Of a stretch of DNA of 64,000 nucleotides, positions 63,821 through 64,000 are shown one piece after another. The translations under genes and the position numbers were made by a program. The notes below the pieces were generated by a model. That model worked only from the letters and a program-made list of their open reading frames with translations, was not told the origin of the DNA and ran no database searches. This DNA is from Rallus limicola (lineage: Eukaryota > Chordata > Aves > Gruiformes > Rallidae). The stretch covers positions 101,898,211 through 101,962,210 of the forward strand of contig JAKCOZ010000001.1 in NCBI GenBank assembly GCA_022605955.1, given 5' to 3'. The number at the start of each line of letters is the position of its first letter. Position 1 is the stretch's first letter.

Positions 63821-64000
63821 ATAGCTTTCCATCTGTATATTTATTTAAATGAATAAGGACTGTTAGTAGAACTAGGAACTGAAAAGATCAGGCTTTTAAT
63901 TTTAAAAGTTGAAGTTAAATATAGGTTACTACAGAAAAAAAAAAAATTAGAAAAATCTAAACTACACGAAATACCCAGACTAACTTGAACACTTTTCGCT

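Larger units (their letters stand above)
53271..64000. other. 5' flank of APP, no supported gene
   Basis: After the CpG island (to about 53.68 kb) the sequence becomes AT-rich. I see no coding exon, tRNA or full transposon, only the simple and tentative repeats listed separately. In mammals the region just upstream of APP is also a gene desert. A divergent non-coding transcript from the CpG island is possible but leaves no readable signature here. Confidence 0.6.

Noticed and set aside
1..64000. Bacterial-type features (operons, CRISPR, riboswitches, phage)
   Set aside because: The window is vertebrate nuclear DNA with spliced exons, CR1 and LTR elements. No direct-repeat/spacer array or operon-like gene packing is present.
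1..64000. tRNA, rRNA or microRNA genes
   Set aside because: I saw no A-box/B-box pair, rRNA segment or hairpin that I could support by reading alone. A tRNAscan-SE and Infernal run would settle this.

Overview
The window is vertebrate nuclear DNA, almost certainly from a bird. Two things indicate this. First, the interspersed repeats are avian: several CR1 LINE copies with the typical CR1 3' ends, an avian ERVL-type LTR, and a small alpharetrovirus-like (ERVK-type) LTR. I saw no mammalian Alu, L1 or B-element sequence. Second, one gene is recognisable: the 5' part of APP (amyloid-beta precursor protein) on the minus strand. I cannot narrow the species further.

Layout, in the direction of transcription (high to low coordinates). 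53.27-64.0 kb is the 5' flank, with no supported gene. 51.3-53.7 kb is a CpG island holding a TATA-less promoter, a 5'UTR of about 100 nt, and coding exon 1 (52993-53049, 19 codons, signal peptide). 7304-52992 is intron 1 (45,689 bp). 7136-7303 is coding exon 2 (168 bp, codons 20-75, the start of the growth-factor-like domain). 1-7135 is the beginning of intron 2; exon 3 was not found. Both exons have canonical splice sites and phase-0 boundaries, and together they encode 75 uninterrupted residues. The gene therefore looks intact.

Intron 1 carries nearly all the repeats. CR1 copies lie at 15.1-17.04 kb (minus; a long ORF2 remnant with frameshifts and an altered catalytic motif), 17.05-17.31 kb (plus), 19.3-19.8 kb (plus), 25.45-25.7 kb (minus) and 48.86-49.01 kb (plus). 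An ERVL LTR at about 21.7-23.13 kb is interrupted by a 254-bp solo LTR flanked by a 6-bp target-site duplication. There are also low-complexity tracts, several with G-quadruplex potential.

I found no undescribed gene system. The points most worth checking are: a 23-nt C homopolymer serving as most of the exon 2 polypyrimidine tract; a (GGGT)5 quadruplex motif on the pre-mRNA strand early in intron 1; two CR1 copies back to back across a 17-bp perfect inverted repeat; the nested LTRs; and a 5'UTR whose start-proximal part is a pyrimidine tract with no visible counterpart of the iron-responsive stem-loop reported for human APP. All calls come from reading the sequence and remembered family knowledge; no database search was run.
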